Shown here: positions 1 through 4,970 of the stretch, in pieces | Layout: the number at the start of each line of letters is the position of its first letter | Numbering within the stretch: position 1 is the first letter of the stretch | Origin: Planctomycetota bacterium | GTDB taxonomy: Bacteria > Planctomycetota > Planctomycetia > Pirellulales > S012-138 | NCBI GenBank assembly: GCA_026982835.1 | Contig: JALSGI010000081.1 | Location: forward strand, 1 to 6,017 | DNA: 6,017 nt | Direction: 5' to 3' | Notes under the pieces: generated by a model | The model's input: only the letters and a program-made list of their open reading frames with translations | What the model was told of the DNA's origin: nothing | The model's database searches: none | Program-made: the position numbers and the translations under genes

Positions 1-873
1 GCGGACCAGCTCCTTGCCCTGGAGATTCGCCTGGCGGAAGCGGCGGTTCTTGGGCTCGTAGGCCCGACGCCAGAGTTCCCGCTGCTGAGGCGTAAGCCCC
101 CGGGGCGGGGGGCCCAGCTTCAGGTCGTTGTTGTTCAGATGATCGGCCACACGCATGGTGGCCTGGCGGGCGGCGGTGCCGCGGGTGGCGTAGTCGTCGA
201 ACAGGTTGTCCGGCTCTGGGATGTGGCGGTCGTCGTAAAGGGTCAGCTGCTTGGGCCCCGGTTGCCAGTTCCGGTGGGGGGCCTTGTGGTGGTACATGAG
301 AAAAAACGGCCGCTTGCGGTCCCAGCGGTTTTGGAGGAAATCCAGGGCCAGGTCGGTAATCACGTCGGTGGTGTAGCCCATGTGCCGCTTGATGCCCTGG
401 GCGGTTTTGATTCGCGGGTTGTAGTAGGGTCCCTGGCCCAGCAGGATGGCCCAGTAGTCGAACCCGGTGGGGTCGCTGCGCAGGTGCCACTTGCCCACCA
501 TGGCCGTCTGGTAGCCGGCCCGCTGCAGCAGCTTGGCCACGGTTTGCTGCGAGCCGTCGAAGGTCTGGCCGTTGCGGTAAAATCCGTTCAAGTGGCTGTA
601 CTTGCCGGTGAGCACCACCGCCCGGCAAGGCCCGCAGATGGAATTGGTCACAAAGCAGTTGGTAAACAGCATTCCCTCTTTGGCCAGGCGGTCCAGGTTG
701 GGCGTTTGGTTGATCCGCGATCCGTAGCAGCTCAGGGCGTGCGAGGCATGGTCGTCGGCCATGATGAACAGGATGTTGGGCCGCCGGGGGGCCTGTTTTT
801 CTTCGGCCGCAGCGGCGGTTGCCGCAGCAACAAGCCCCAGCCAGGCCAGCCACAGGGGGAACAGGTGCCGCAT
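1..873 (-). CDS. Secreted sulfatase (formylglycine type), N-terminal 291 residues, partial
   Basis: Exported hydrolase that should cleave sulfate esters, probably of sulfated polysaccharides; the substrate cannot be read from sequence. The start is the ATG at 873-871, preceded by an AGGAG ribosome site 9 nt upstream. Residues 1-23 form a signal peptide (hydrophobic LWLAWLGLVAAATAAAA, cleavage near residue 22). The alkaline-phosphatase-fold core follows: RPNILFIMADD (31-41) with the metal-binding Asp pair D40/D41, TPNLDRLAKEG (57-67), and the active-site segment at 78-91 with Cys80, the presumed formylglycine residue. GKWH (127-130) and HHKAPH (195-200) supply the usual Lys and His ligands. 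Oddly, the motif reads C-G-P-C-R instead of the usual C-x-P-S/A-R. Family members are normally about 450-550 residues, so the C-terminal part lies beyond the left edge. The gene is divergent from the one starting at 961. The family is certain; the specificity is unknown. Confidence 0.93.
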   Translation of the reverse strand, partial: MRHLFPLWLAWLGLVAAATAAAAEEKQAPRRPNILFIMADDHASHALSCYGSRINQTPNLDRLAKEGMLFTNCFVTNSICGPCRAVVLTGKYSHLNGFYRNGQTFDGSQQTVAKLLQRAGYQTAMVGKWHLRSDPTGFDYWAILLGQGPYYNPRIKTAQGIKRHMGYTTDVITDLALDFLQNRWDRKRPFFLMYHHKAPHRNWQPGPKQLTLYDDRHIPEPDNLFDDYATRGTAARQATMRVADHLNNNDLKLGPPPRGLTPQQRELWRRAYEPKNRRFRQANLQGKELVR

Positions 874-960
874 GATGGATTGCTCCTACCTCGACGGAGT
901 ACACTGGAGAAGTTGCTAGTTATTGTGAACCACCCCCGGAACAGGTACAAGGAACTTTCC
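874..960. promoter_or_regulatory. Divergent intergenic region carrying both 5' leaders
   Basis: These 87 bp separate the divergent sulfatase gene and the gene starting at 961, so both promoters should lie here or just inside the opposite gene. The ribosome sites are clear: AGGAG before 873 on the minus strand and AAGGAA before 961 on the plus strand. An AT-richer stretch at about 911-930 is the only plausible promoter core. I could not assign a convincing -35/-10 pair on either strand. Confidence 0.3.
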
Positions 961-1479
961 ATGAGGAGAACCGGCACGCCGGACCGGGGGAAGCGCTCCC
1001 AGGGGGCAGCTCTGCCGGGGGGAAGCAGCACGGCTCACGCCCCGTGGCTCCCCGCCGGGGTGTTGCTGGTGCGTTCGCCGGGGCGACTGGCCCACCGGCT
1101 GCTGGCCCGAGGACTTGTCCCCCAAGAGCTGCTGCACGTGGTCGCTTCGGCCGGGGAGTGCCTGGAGGCGGTTCGGCGCTGGCCGGGCAGTGTGCTGTTG
1201 TGGGAGGTGGGGACGGAGGAGCTGGGACCGGCGTGCCTGGAGTGCCAGGGGCTTTGCCGGCAGTTTGCCGCCTTGCGCGTGGCCGTGTTTTTGCCCGAGC
1301 AGGTGCCGCCGCCGTGGGAAGACACGTTCCGCCTGGCGGGAGCCTGCTGGGTGCAGCGGGGAGCACTTTGGCCCGAGGGGGCCGTGCAAGTGGCCCTGGC
1401 CCACCTGGAACAGGTGCGCCCCGTGCCCCCCTGGCCCTGGAGTGTAGTGGCCGAAGTGCTGGAGAACCTGGAAGTGTAG
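961..1479 (+). CDS. Unknown 172-residue protein, possible degenerate receiver-like domain
   Basis: I do not recognise a family for this protein. The ATG at 961 is chosen because AAGGAA lies 7 nt upstream; the same frame is open further left, but that part is antisense to the sulfatase gene. Residues 1-32 look disordered. From residue 33 there is an alternating strand/helix pattern: GVLLV (33-37), an Ala/Leu-rich helix (41-50), HVVASAGECLEAVRRWPG (59-76), SVLLWEV (77-83), LRVAVFLPE (105-113), a helix ending AGACWVQRGALWP (126-138), and a final helix VQVALAHLEQV (142-152). This resembles the order of a response-regulator receiver domain, but the phospho-acceptor Asp expected after SVLL is replaced (W81/E82). 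If the resemblance is real it would be a non-phosphorylated pseudo-receiver. It has no signal peptide or membrane segment. It is transcribed away from the sulfatase, and no canonical terminator follows it. Confidence 0.7.
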   Translation: MRRTGTPDRGKRSQGAALPGGSSTAHAPWLPAGVLLVRSPGRLAHRLLARGLVPQELLHVVASAGECLEAVRRWPGSVLLWEVGTEELGPACLECQGLCRQFAALRVAVFLPEQVPPPWEDTFRLAGACWVQRGALWPEGAVQVALAHLEQVRPVPPWPWSVVAEVLENLEV

Positions 1480-1483
1480 AACT

Positions 1484-1500
1484 TGTCCTTGGGGGACAAA
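1484..1500 (+). other. Small hairpin just after the 961-1479 gene
   Basis: TTGTCC and GGACAA pair around a 5-nt loop, starting 4 nt after the stop codon. The stem is followed by A residues rather than T residues, so it is not a canonical intrinsic terminator on the plus strand. It could protect the 3' end of the transcript or act in a non-canonical terminator. Confidence 0.4.
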
Positions 1501-1581
1501 AAAGACCAGTTTAGCCCGCTAGCACCTGGTTGGTTCGGACGCTTCCGTACGAGGCGGAAATAAGCGTTGATTGTTGCACCA

Positions 1582-1609
1582 GGCGAGCCGCTGGCTTTAG
1601 TCGGCGGAG
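1582..1609 (+). repeat. Hairpin module GGCGAGCC...GGAG, copy 1 left
   Basis: The stem CCGCTGGC / GTCGGCGG has 8 pairs, two of them G-T wobbles, around a TTTA loop. The 5' foot is GGCGAG and the 3' end is GGAG. The box at 1564-1578 lies 3 nt upstream. Confidence 0.75.
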
Positions 1610-1613
1610 AACA

Positions 1614-1640
1614 GCGAGCCGGGAGCGTCAGCTCCCGGAG
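1614..1640 (+). repeat. Hairpin module, extra unit inside composite copy 1
   Basis: The stem CCGGGAGC / GCTCCCGG is perfect around a GTCA loop, with 5' foot GCGAG and 3' GGAG. The same stem sequence recurs at 3204-3231 and 5286-5313. Composite copies 2 and 3 lack this unit, so it was gained here or lost there. Confidence 0.8.
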
Positions 1641-1669
1641 GAAATCAGGCGGAAGTATTTGACCTAACT

Positions 1670-1697
1670 CTCCCCGGACTGAAGTCCGGGGCTCGCC
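1670..1697 (-). repeat. Hairpin module, inverted, copy 1 right
   Basis: The stem CCCCGGAC / GTCCGGGG is perfect around a TGAA loop (TTCA in module orientation). CTCC lies on the left and GGCTCGCC on the right, so the module faces 1582-1609. Confidence 0.8.
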
Positions 1698-1763
1698 GGA
1701 CAAATTTCGACTCTCTTTGCTCGGTAACACTCCGTCCTGTGCTTGCACGATAAGCACGTACGC

Positions 1764-1795
1764 AAAAAAACAGCCGGACCCGAAAGGCCCGGCTG
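1764..1795 (-). terminator. Intrinsic terminator of the 1819-2652 gene
   Basis: Read on the minus strand, a stem of CAGCCGG paired with CCGGCTG is extended by three inner pairs (one G-T) to about 10 bp around a TTTCG loop. It is followed directly by seven T residues. It starts 23 nt after the stop codon of the minus-strand gene. This is a textbook rho-independent terminator. Composite repeat copy 1 ends 2 bp beyond the T-tract. Confidence 0.92.
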
Positions 1796-1818
1796 GATTT
1801 GGCTTGCGAAGGAAGCGG

Positions 1819-2652
1819 CTACCGCTGGCTGAGAGCCTCACCGGGGGAACGGGTCCGCTGCTTGAGCTCTTGCTGGGCCTTCTTTTCGGCCAGTTGGACC
1901 ATGAGCATGGCCGCCCGCAGTTGCTGAGGGGTGAAGTACGGATAGCGCAGCCCCCCGGCCCGGCGAACCTGCTTGGCCGCCAGTTGCCGCCAGCTCATGC
2001 GATTGGCGATGTGCCAAGCGGCCGCCTGGGCCACTTTTTGCGGGAAGGGGCTCTTGGGATGAACCATGCTCAGCAGGTGCTTCAGCCGGGGATCGGAGGA
2101 GTACTCTTCCACCGGGATGAGCTTGTACTGGATGGCCGGACGCGGCTCCTTCTTGCCATGTTCCAGGCAAACGCAGCGCACCGGTAGCTTGCCCACCTTC
2201 TGGGCTGGCACGTTGAACATGCCCATGCCGCCCATGCCCATGCCGCCCATGCCCATGCCGCCCATGCCCATGCCGCCGAAACCGCCCCCGAAGGCCTGGT
2301 TGCCGCCACCTCCTCCGCCCGTATCACCCAGGCCGCCTCCCCCGCCGCCGAACGGATCACCTGCACCGCCGCCGAAGCCTTGCTTCATCACGGCGACGAA
2401 CGCCGGGGGCAACTTCACATTGAGAGGCTTGTCGGTTTTGTTTTCCACCAGCACAGTGGCCTGGGTGGAGTCCTTGGCCACCACGCGCACGTTCAGCTGT
2501 CCTTTTTTGACACCCTGGAACAACTCCACGGTCTGATGCTCGGGATTGTACGGCCGGGGACTGACGAACCGCCTGCCGGCTTCCGCCTGCGGCACCGCCC
2601 ACACCCAGGCCAGCGCCACCGAACAGGCCAACCAGAGAAATTGACGCCGCAT
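1819..2652 (-). CDS. Secreted Gly-rich protein with GGMGM repeats, function unknown (277 aa)
   Basis: I cannot name a function; it resembles secreted proteins I associate with planctomycetes. The ATG at 2652-2650 has a GAGGAG ribosome site 8 nt upstream. Residues 1-25 are a signal peptide (hydrophobic FLWLACSVALAWVWAV, cleavage after AEA), so the mature protein is exported. Residues about 42-88 form a small beta-rich domain (LNVRVVAKDSTQATVLVENK, then PLNVKLPPAFVAVM). Residues 92-145 are a low-complexity Gly linker ending in four exact GGMGM units (126-145). Residues 157-193 carry a conserved-looking segment with CVCLEHGKKEPRP, where C160, C162 and H165 could bind metal. Residues 195-265 are helical and basic. 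The split layout suggests a two-domain exported protein with a flexible hinge. It has its own terminator and a candidate promoter, so it is probably monocistronic. Confidence 0.85.
   Translation of the reverse strand: MRRQFLWLACSVALAWVWAVPQAEAGRRFVSPRPYNPEHQTVELFQGVKKGQLNVRVVAKDSTQATVLVENKTDKPLNVKLPPAFVAVMKQGFGGGAGDPFGGGGGGLGDTGGGGGGNQAFGGGFGGMGMGGMGMGGMGMGGMGMFNVPAQKVGKLPVRCVCLEHGKKEPRPAIQYKLIPVEEYSSDPRLKHLLSMVHPKSPFPQKVAQAAAWHIANRMSWRQLAAKQVRRAGGLRYPYFTPQQLRAAMLMVQLAEKKAQQELKQRTRSPGEALSQR
2218..2277 (-). repeat. Four perfect 15-bp tandem repeats coding GGMGM
   Basis: The plus-strand unit CATGCCCATGCCGCC occurs four times without any change. On the coding strand each unit encodes Gly-Gly-Met-Gly-Met. 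Identity at third codon positions points to recent slippage expansion rather than selection on protein sequence alone, so copy number may vary between strains. Confidence 0.97.
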
Positions 2653-2746
2653 GACATGTTCTCCTCAAGATGTGGGACTCTTCCCTGCCCGATACCGGTT
2701 TCCCCCGGGCAGAGAGCCTTTGCGCACTCCCACCGGGGACACCTAC

Positions 2747-2776
2747 AACATAACCAGAATCGACTCGGCAAGACAA
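2747..2776 (-). promoter_or_regulatory. Candidate sigma-70-type promoter of the Gly-rich protein gene
   Basis: On the minus strand TTGTCT (2776-2771) and TATGTT (2752-2747) are separated by 18 bp. Each matches four of six consensus positions. The site is about 95 bp upstream of the start codon. This is pattern matching only; planctomycete promoters often fit the consensus poorly. Confidence 0.3.
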
Positions 2777-2858
2777 GGAAATTTTGCCAAAACCCTCCCC
2801 GAGGGTGCGAGATGCCCCCTGGAAAACGCCCGCGGGGGTCTTAGAATGTGGGCCAATC

Positions 2859-2892
2859 GCCCCGCCGGGAGCTTTGCCCCGCCGGGAGCTTT
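2859..2892 (+). repeat. Perfect 17-bp tandem duplication abutting composite copy 2
   Basis: GCCCCGCCGGGAGCTTT occurs twice back to back (2859-2875 and 2876-2892). The second copy ends at the first base of composite element copy 2. The unit contains the left arm of the hairpin that the element interrupts. Confidence 0.95.
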
Positions 2893-2956
2893 GTACATGT
2901 TTAGCGTGCCAGCATAAGATGGTGTGTTTCCAGAGCAAAAGAGTTGATTTTTGTCC

Positions 2957-2984
2957 GGCGAGCCCCGGGCTTTAGCCCGGGGAG
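2957..2984 (+). repeat. Hairpin module in composite copy 2
   Basis: The stem CCCCGGGC / GCCCGGGG is perfect around a TTTA loop, with 5' foot GGCGAG and 3' GGAG. It is homologous by position to 1670-1697 and 4942-4970, with a different stem sequence. Confidence 0.8.
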
Positions 2985-3013
2985 AGCCGAACAAACACCT
3001 GTGTGTTGACCTT

Positions 3014-3041
3014 CTCCGCCAGCTGAAGCTGGCGGCTCGCC
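3014..3041 (-). repeat. Hairpin module, inverted, in composite copy 2
   Basis: The stem CCGCCAGC / GCTGGCGG is perfect around a TGAA loop, with CTCC on the left and GGCTCGCC on the right. It faces 2957-2984. The box at 3045-3059 lies 3 nt outside it. Confidence 0.8.
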
Positions 3042-3119
3042 GATGGTAAGAGTAAACGCTTCTTTCCGCCTCGTGCGGAAGCGTCGAACCAACAGTGTGC
3101 TAGCTGGCTAAACAAGTAC

Positions 3120-3127
3120 GGAGCTTT
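3120..3127 (+). repeat. Target-site duplication, right copy (left copy 2885-2892)
   Basis: GGAGCTTT begins directly after the right GTAC end of composite copy 2. The same 8 bp ends directly before its left GTAC end. Exact length and placement on both sides are as expected for a transposition footprint. Confidence 0.8.
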
Positions 3128-3128
3128 A

Positions 3129-3173
3129 GCTCCCGGAGGCGGCAGGGCCGCAGCCACTGGGAGCTTCCGCTCC
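3129..3173 (+). repeat. Dispersed direct repeat, copy A (copy B at 5304-5350)
   Basis: This 45-bp segment matches 5304-5350. The first 11 bases and the last 21 bases are identical; the middle differs by substitutions and small indels around a GGCAGGGCCGC / GGCGGAGCCGTC hairpin-like core. It ends in the hairpin GGAGC-TTCC-GCTCC (3160-3173). Confidence 0.85.
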
Positions 3174-3203
3174 ACAGCAAAAATAAACAATCAAACAACC
3201 AAC

Positions 3204-3231
3204 GGCGAGCCGGGAGCGTAAGCTCCCGGAG
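3204..3231 (+). repeat. Hairpin module GGCGAGCC...GGAG
   Basis: The stem CCGGGAGC / GCTCCCGG is perfect around a GTAA (GNRA-type) loop with both conserved feet. It is nearly identical to 5286-5313. Confidence 0.8.
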
Positions 3232-3242
3232 GCTTGGAGGAG

Positions 3243-3271
3243 GGCGAGCCGCGCACCGTAAGCCCGCGGAG
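3243..3271 (+). repeat. Decayed hairpin module
   Basis: GGCGAGCC and GGAGG feet are intact, but only about five pairs (CCGCG / CGCGG) remain, with an enlarged loop containing CGTA. It looks like an eroded copy of the module, 11 bp downstream of the previous one. Confidence 0.55.
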
Positions 3272-3322
3272 GGGCGTGCGCACCTCAGTGGGGGGAGGAG
3301 CAGTATCGGCGTGCGGCTTGCG

Positions 3323-3340
3323 CCGGAGCTTCCGCTCCGG
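3323..3340 (+). repeat. TTCC-loop hairpin upstream of enolase
   Basis: CCGGAGC-TTCC-GCTCCGG is a perfect 7-bp stem, flanked on the right by AAGAACA repeats and a degenerate box at 3349-3363. It lies 57 bp before the enolase start and may fall in the leader or promoter, but nothing shows a regulatory role. Confidence 0.7.
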
Positions 3341-3397
3341 GACAAGAACACAAGAACAAGCGATGCCTTCTCCTAGAAATTAAAAAGAGCTGAACCG

Positions 3398-4681
3398 ATG
3401 GCCAACTCCAGCAGCATTGCCGGTATCTCCGCCCGCGAAATCCTCGACAGCCGTGGCAACCCCACCGTGGAAGTCGATGTGTGGCTGGAAAGCGGCGTCC
3501 AGGGTCGGGCCGCCGTGCCCAGCGGCGCCAGCACCGGGGTACACGAGGCGCTGGAACTGCGGGACGGGGAAACGGACCGCTACCTGGGCAAGGGAGTCCG
3601 CAAGGCGGTGGAGAACGTCAACAACGTCATTGCCCAGCACCTGGAAGGAATCGACGCCCTGGACCAGGCCCAAATCGACCAGCTGCTCTGTCAACTGGAC
3701 GGCACGCCCAACAAGGAAAAACTGGGGGCCAACGCCATCCTGGGCGTTTCGATGGCCGTGGCCAAGGCGGCCGCCCAACACTGCGATCTGCCGCTGTATC
3801 AGTACCTGGGCGGGGCCACCGCCCGGCTGCTCCCCTCCCCCATGATGAACGTGCTCAACGGCGGCCAGCACGCCGACAACAATGTGGACGTGCAGGAGTT
3901 CATGATCATGCCCCTGGGCTTCGACTCCTTTAGCGAAGCCCTCCGCTGCGGCGTGGAGATTTTTCACACGCTCAAGAAACTGCTCAAGGACCAGGGGCTC
4001 AATACGGCCGTGGGCGACGAGGGCGGATTTGCCCCCGATCTGGAAAGCAACCAGCAGGCCCTCGACCTGCTCACCCAGGCCATCGAAAAGGCCGGCTACC
4101 GCCCCGGGGAGCAGGTTCGCCTGGCCCTGGACGTGGCCGCCAGCGAGCTGTTCGACCCCCAGGGCAAAACCTACCAGCTCGACGGCCGCAAACTCTCCGG
4201 CCAGGAGATGGTCCAGCAGCTGGCCCAGTGGACCGAGCAATACCCCATCTGCTCCATCGAGGACGGCTGTGCCGAAGACGATTGGGACAGCTGGGCCCTG
4301 CTGACCAAAACCTTGGGGAACCGGGTGCAACTGGTGGGCGACGACCTGTTCGTGACCAACGTGCAGCGGCTGCAGCGAGGGATCGACTCCCAGGTGGCCA
4401 ACTCCATTCTTATCAAGGTGAACCAGATCGGCACGCTCACCGAAACGATCGACGCCGTGGAACTGGCCCGACGAAGCGGCTACACGGCCGTCATCTCCCA
4501 CCGCAGCGGCGAGACCGAAGACACCACCATCGCCGACCTGGCTGTGGCGATGGGCACCGGGCAGATTAAGACCGGCTCGGCTTCCCGCACCGACCGCGTG
4601 GCCAAGTACAACCAACTGCTGCGGATCGAGCAGATGCTGGGCGAGGTGGCCCAATTCGGCGGGCGGCTGTTCCCGTATTAA
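3398..4681 (+). CDS. eno: Enolase (phosphopyruvate hydratase)
   Basis: Cytoplasmic glycolytic enzyme that reversibly converts 2-phosphoglycerate to phosphoenolpyruvate and water, using two Mg ions and normally working as a dimer or octamer. The 427-residue length is typical and the gene is complete. Landmarks by comparison with characterised enolases: AREILDSRGNPTVEVDV (12-28); the loop PSGASTGVHEALELRDG (41-57); H158 and E167 in NGGQHADNNVDVQEFM; the acid E208 in GDEGGFAP; metal ligands D245 (LALDVAA), E288 (SIEDG) and D315 (VGDD); catalytic Lys340 (ILIKVNQIGT); H368 in SHRSGETEDT; and Lys391 in GQIKTGS. C291 in EDGCAEDDW is a position I usually see as Leu. The ATG at 3398 fits the conserved N terminus; its ribosome site is weak (AAAGAG, about 9 nt upstream). 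The gene stands alone, with no canonical terminator seen after it. Confidence 0.99.
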   Translation: MANSSSIAGISAREILDSRGNPTVEVDVWLESGVQGRAAVPSGASTGVHEALELRDGETDRYLGKGVRKAVENVNNVIAQHLEGIDALDQAQIDQLLCQLDGTPNKEKLGANAILGVSMAVAKAAAQHCDLPLYQYLGGATARLLPSPMMNVLNGGQHADNNVDVQEFMIMPLGFDSFSEALRCGVEIFHTLKKLLKDQGLNTAVGDEGGFAPDLESNQQALDLLTQAIEKAGYRPGEQVRLALDVAASELFDPQGKTYQLDGRKLSGQEMVQQLAQWTEQYPICSIEDGCAEDDWDSWALLTKTLGNRVQLVGDDLFVTNVQRLQRGIDSQVANSILIKVNQIGTLTETIDAVELARRSGYTAVISHRSGETEDTTIADLAVAMGTGQIKTGSASRTDRVAKYNQLLRIEQMLGEVAQFGGRLFPY

Positions 4682-4689
4682 GAGCCGAA

Positions 4690-4777
4690 GGGTGCTGTTA
4701 GCAGCCCGTTGAAAAACGCACGCATGGGAGGGCGAGCCTCCTGGCGAGCCGCAGGTACACCGGGTGCGTTGTTTTCC
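4690..4777. repeat. Possible insertion-sequence remnant with inverted repeat
   Basis: GAAAAACGCAC (4711-4721) is mirrored by GTGCGTTGTTTTC (4764-4776), enclosing two GGCGAGCC boxes (4731-4738 and 4743-4750) and a GGAGG / CCTCC hairpin. The preceding GCTGTTAGCAGCCCGTTG recalls IS ends I have seen elsewhere, but this is from memory only. It could equally be a decayed member of the local hairpin family. Confidence 0.35.
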
Positions 4778-4883
4778 ACAAACACGTTCTGTTCCTGCGT
4801 ACGTGTTTCGCCAGCTAGCACATCACTTGGTTTGGCGTTTCCATGCTGGGAGAGAAAGAGAATAAGCGTTTATTCTTGCAAAC

Positions 4884-4911
4884 GGCGAGCCGCCGACTTC
4901 AGTCGGCGGAG
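4884..4911 (+). repeat. Hairpin module in composite copy 3, left
   Basis: The stem CCGCCGAC / GTCGGCGG is perfect around a TTCA loop with GGCGAG and GGAG feet. The box 4866-4880 lies 3 nt outside it. Confidence 0.8.
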
Positions 4912-4941
4912 CTGATCGACAAAACATGTGTTTATTCGGCT

Positions 4942-4970
4942 CTCCCCGGGCGCCAAGCCCGGGGCTCGCC
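4942..4970 (-). repeat. Hairpin module, inverted, in composite copy 3, right
   Basis: The stem CCCCGGGC / GCCCGGGG is perfect around a 5-nt GCCAA loop, longer than the usual four. CTCC is on the left and GGCTCGCC on the right, so it faces 4884-4911. Confidence 0.8.

Larger units (their letters stand above)
1503..1761 (+). mobile_element. Composite MITE-like repeat, copy 1
   Basis: This 259-bp copy is collinear with the reverse complement of 2893-3119 and with 4799-4994. Shared blocks in order are TTTAGCC-GCTAGCAC near the left end, a segment with GCTTCCG and GGCGGAAA, the box at 1564-1578, hairpin module 1582-1609, an opposed hairpin module 1670-1697, a GGACAAATTTCGACTC-type block, and a GTAC-containing right end. 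It differs in having an extra hairpin module (1614-1640) in the middle. The left terminus is degraded (AGACCAG where copies 2 and 3 have GTAC-TG). A weak 8-bp flank match (GACAAAAA left, GCAAAAAA right) may be an eroded target duplication, but it is A-rich and not decisive. Confidence 0.7.
1480..1818. other. Repeat-filled intergenic region between convergent genes
   Basis: This 339-bp gap separates the 3' ends of two convergent genes (961-1479 plus and 1819-2652 minus). It holds a short hairpin right after the first gene, composite repeat copy 1 (1503-1761), and the minus-strand terminator. I see no credible coding sequence in it. Confidence 0.8.
2893..3119 (-). mobile_element. Composite MITE-like element, copy 2, intact with TIRs and target duplication
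   Basis: This 227-bp non-coding element has imperfect terminal inverted repeats. The left end reads GTACATGTTTAGC (2893-2905). The right end read inward on the minus strand is GTACTTGTTTAGC (3119-3107). Continued to 22 bp, the ends match at 18 positions by my count. An identical 8-bp sequence, GGAGCTTT, directly adjoins both ends (2885-2892 and 3120-3127). The inside holds two facing hairpin modules, a box at 3045-3059 and a further imperfect stem at 3064-3080 (TTCCGC / GCGGAA). It has no coding capacity, so a transposase would have to act in trans. IS66-family elements also make 8-bp duplications and end in GTAA, which makes them one candidate; I cannot assign a family. Confidence 0.8.
2882..3136 (+). 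repeat. Simple hairpin repeat split by composite element copy 2
   Basis: The left arm CCGGGAGC plus TTT is at 2882-2892. The right arm, A plus GCTCCCGG, is at 3128-3136. Removing 2893-3127 joins them into a perfect 8-bp stem with a TTTA loop, followed by the usual GGAGG. The remaining right part (3120-3133) can still form a 5-bp hairpin. Confidence 0.85.
2653..3397. other. Long repeat-rich intergenic region between divergent genes
   Basis: These 745 bp lie between the start of the minus-strand Gly-rich gene and the start of enolase. About 2653-2858 is ordinary leader/promoter DNA of the minus gene. About 2859-3340 is almost entirely repeats: a 17-bp tandem duplication, composite copy 2, and five hairpins. 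Only about 35 bp of AT-rich, hairpin-free DNA (3363-3397) precedes enolase. I see no credible gene here. Confidence 0.8.

Noticed and set aside
139..960. The long plus-strand open frame continuing left of the 961 start
   Set aside because: It is antisense to a clear sulfatase gene with intact motifs, and a good ribosome site marks 961 as the real start.
1484..1500. Intrinsic terminator of the 961-1479 gene
   Set aside because: The stem is followed by A residues and not T residues on the transcribed strand; it is kept only as a hairpin.
1495..1769. Clear target-site duplication for composite copy 1
   Set aside because: GACAAAAA and GCAAAAAA match at six of eight positions, mainly through A residues, and the left terminus is degraded; chance cannot be excluded.
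2066..2536. Plus-strand frame encoding a Pro-Met-Pro repeat protein
   Set aside because: It is the antisense reading of the GGMGM tract. The minus strand has the signal peptide, ribosome site, terminator and candidate promoter.
2893..3119. Firm assignment of the composite element to the IS66 family
   Set aside because: The 8-bp duplication and GT-A ends are compatible, but the ends read GTAC rather than GTAA and no transposase is present to confirm it.
3380..4654. A 424-codon minus-strand open frame opposite enolase
   Set aside because: It is a GC-rich shadow of the enolase gene, whose catalytic residues are all present on the plus strand.
4682..4710. Terminator directly after enolase
   Set aside because: Only a 4-bp GCTG / CAGC stem without a T-tract is present.
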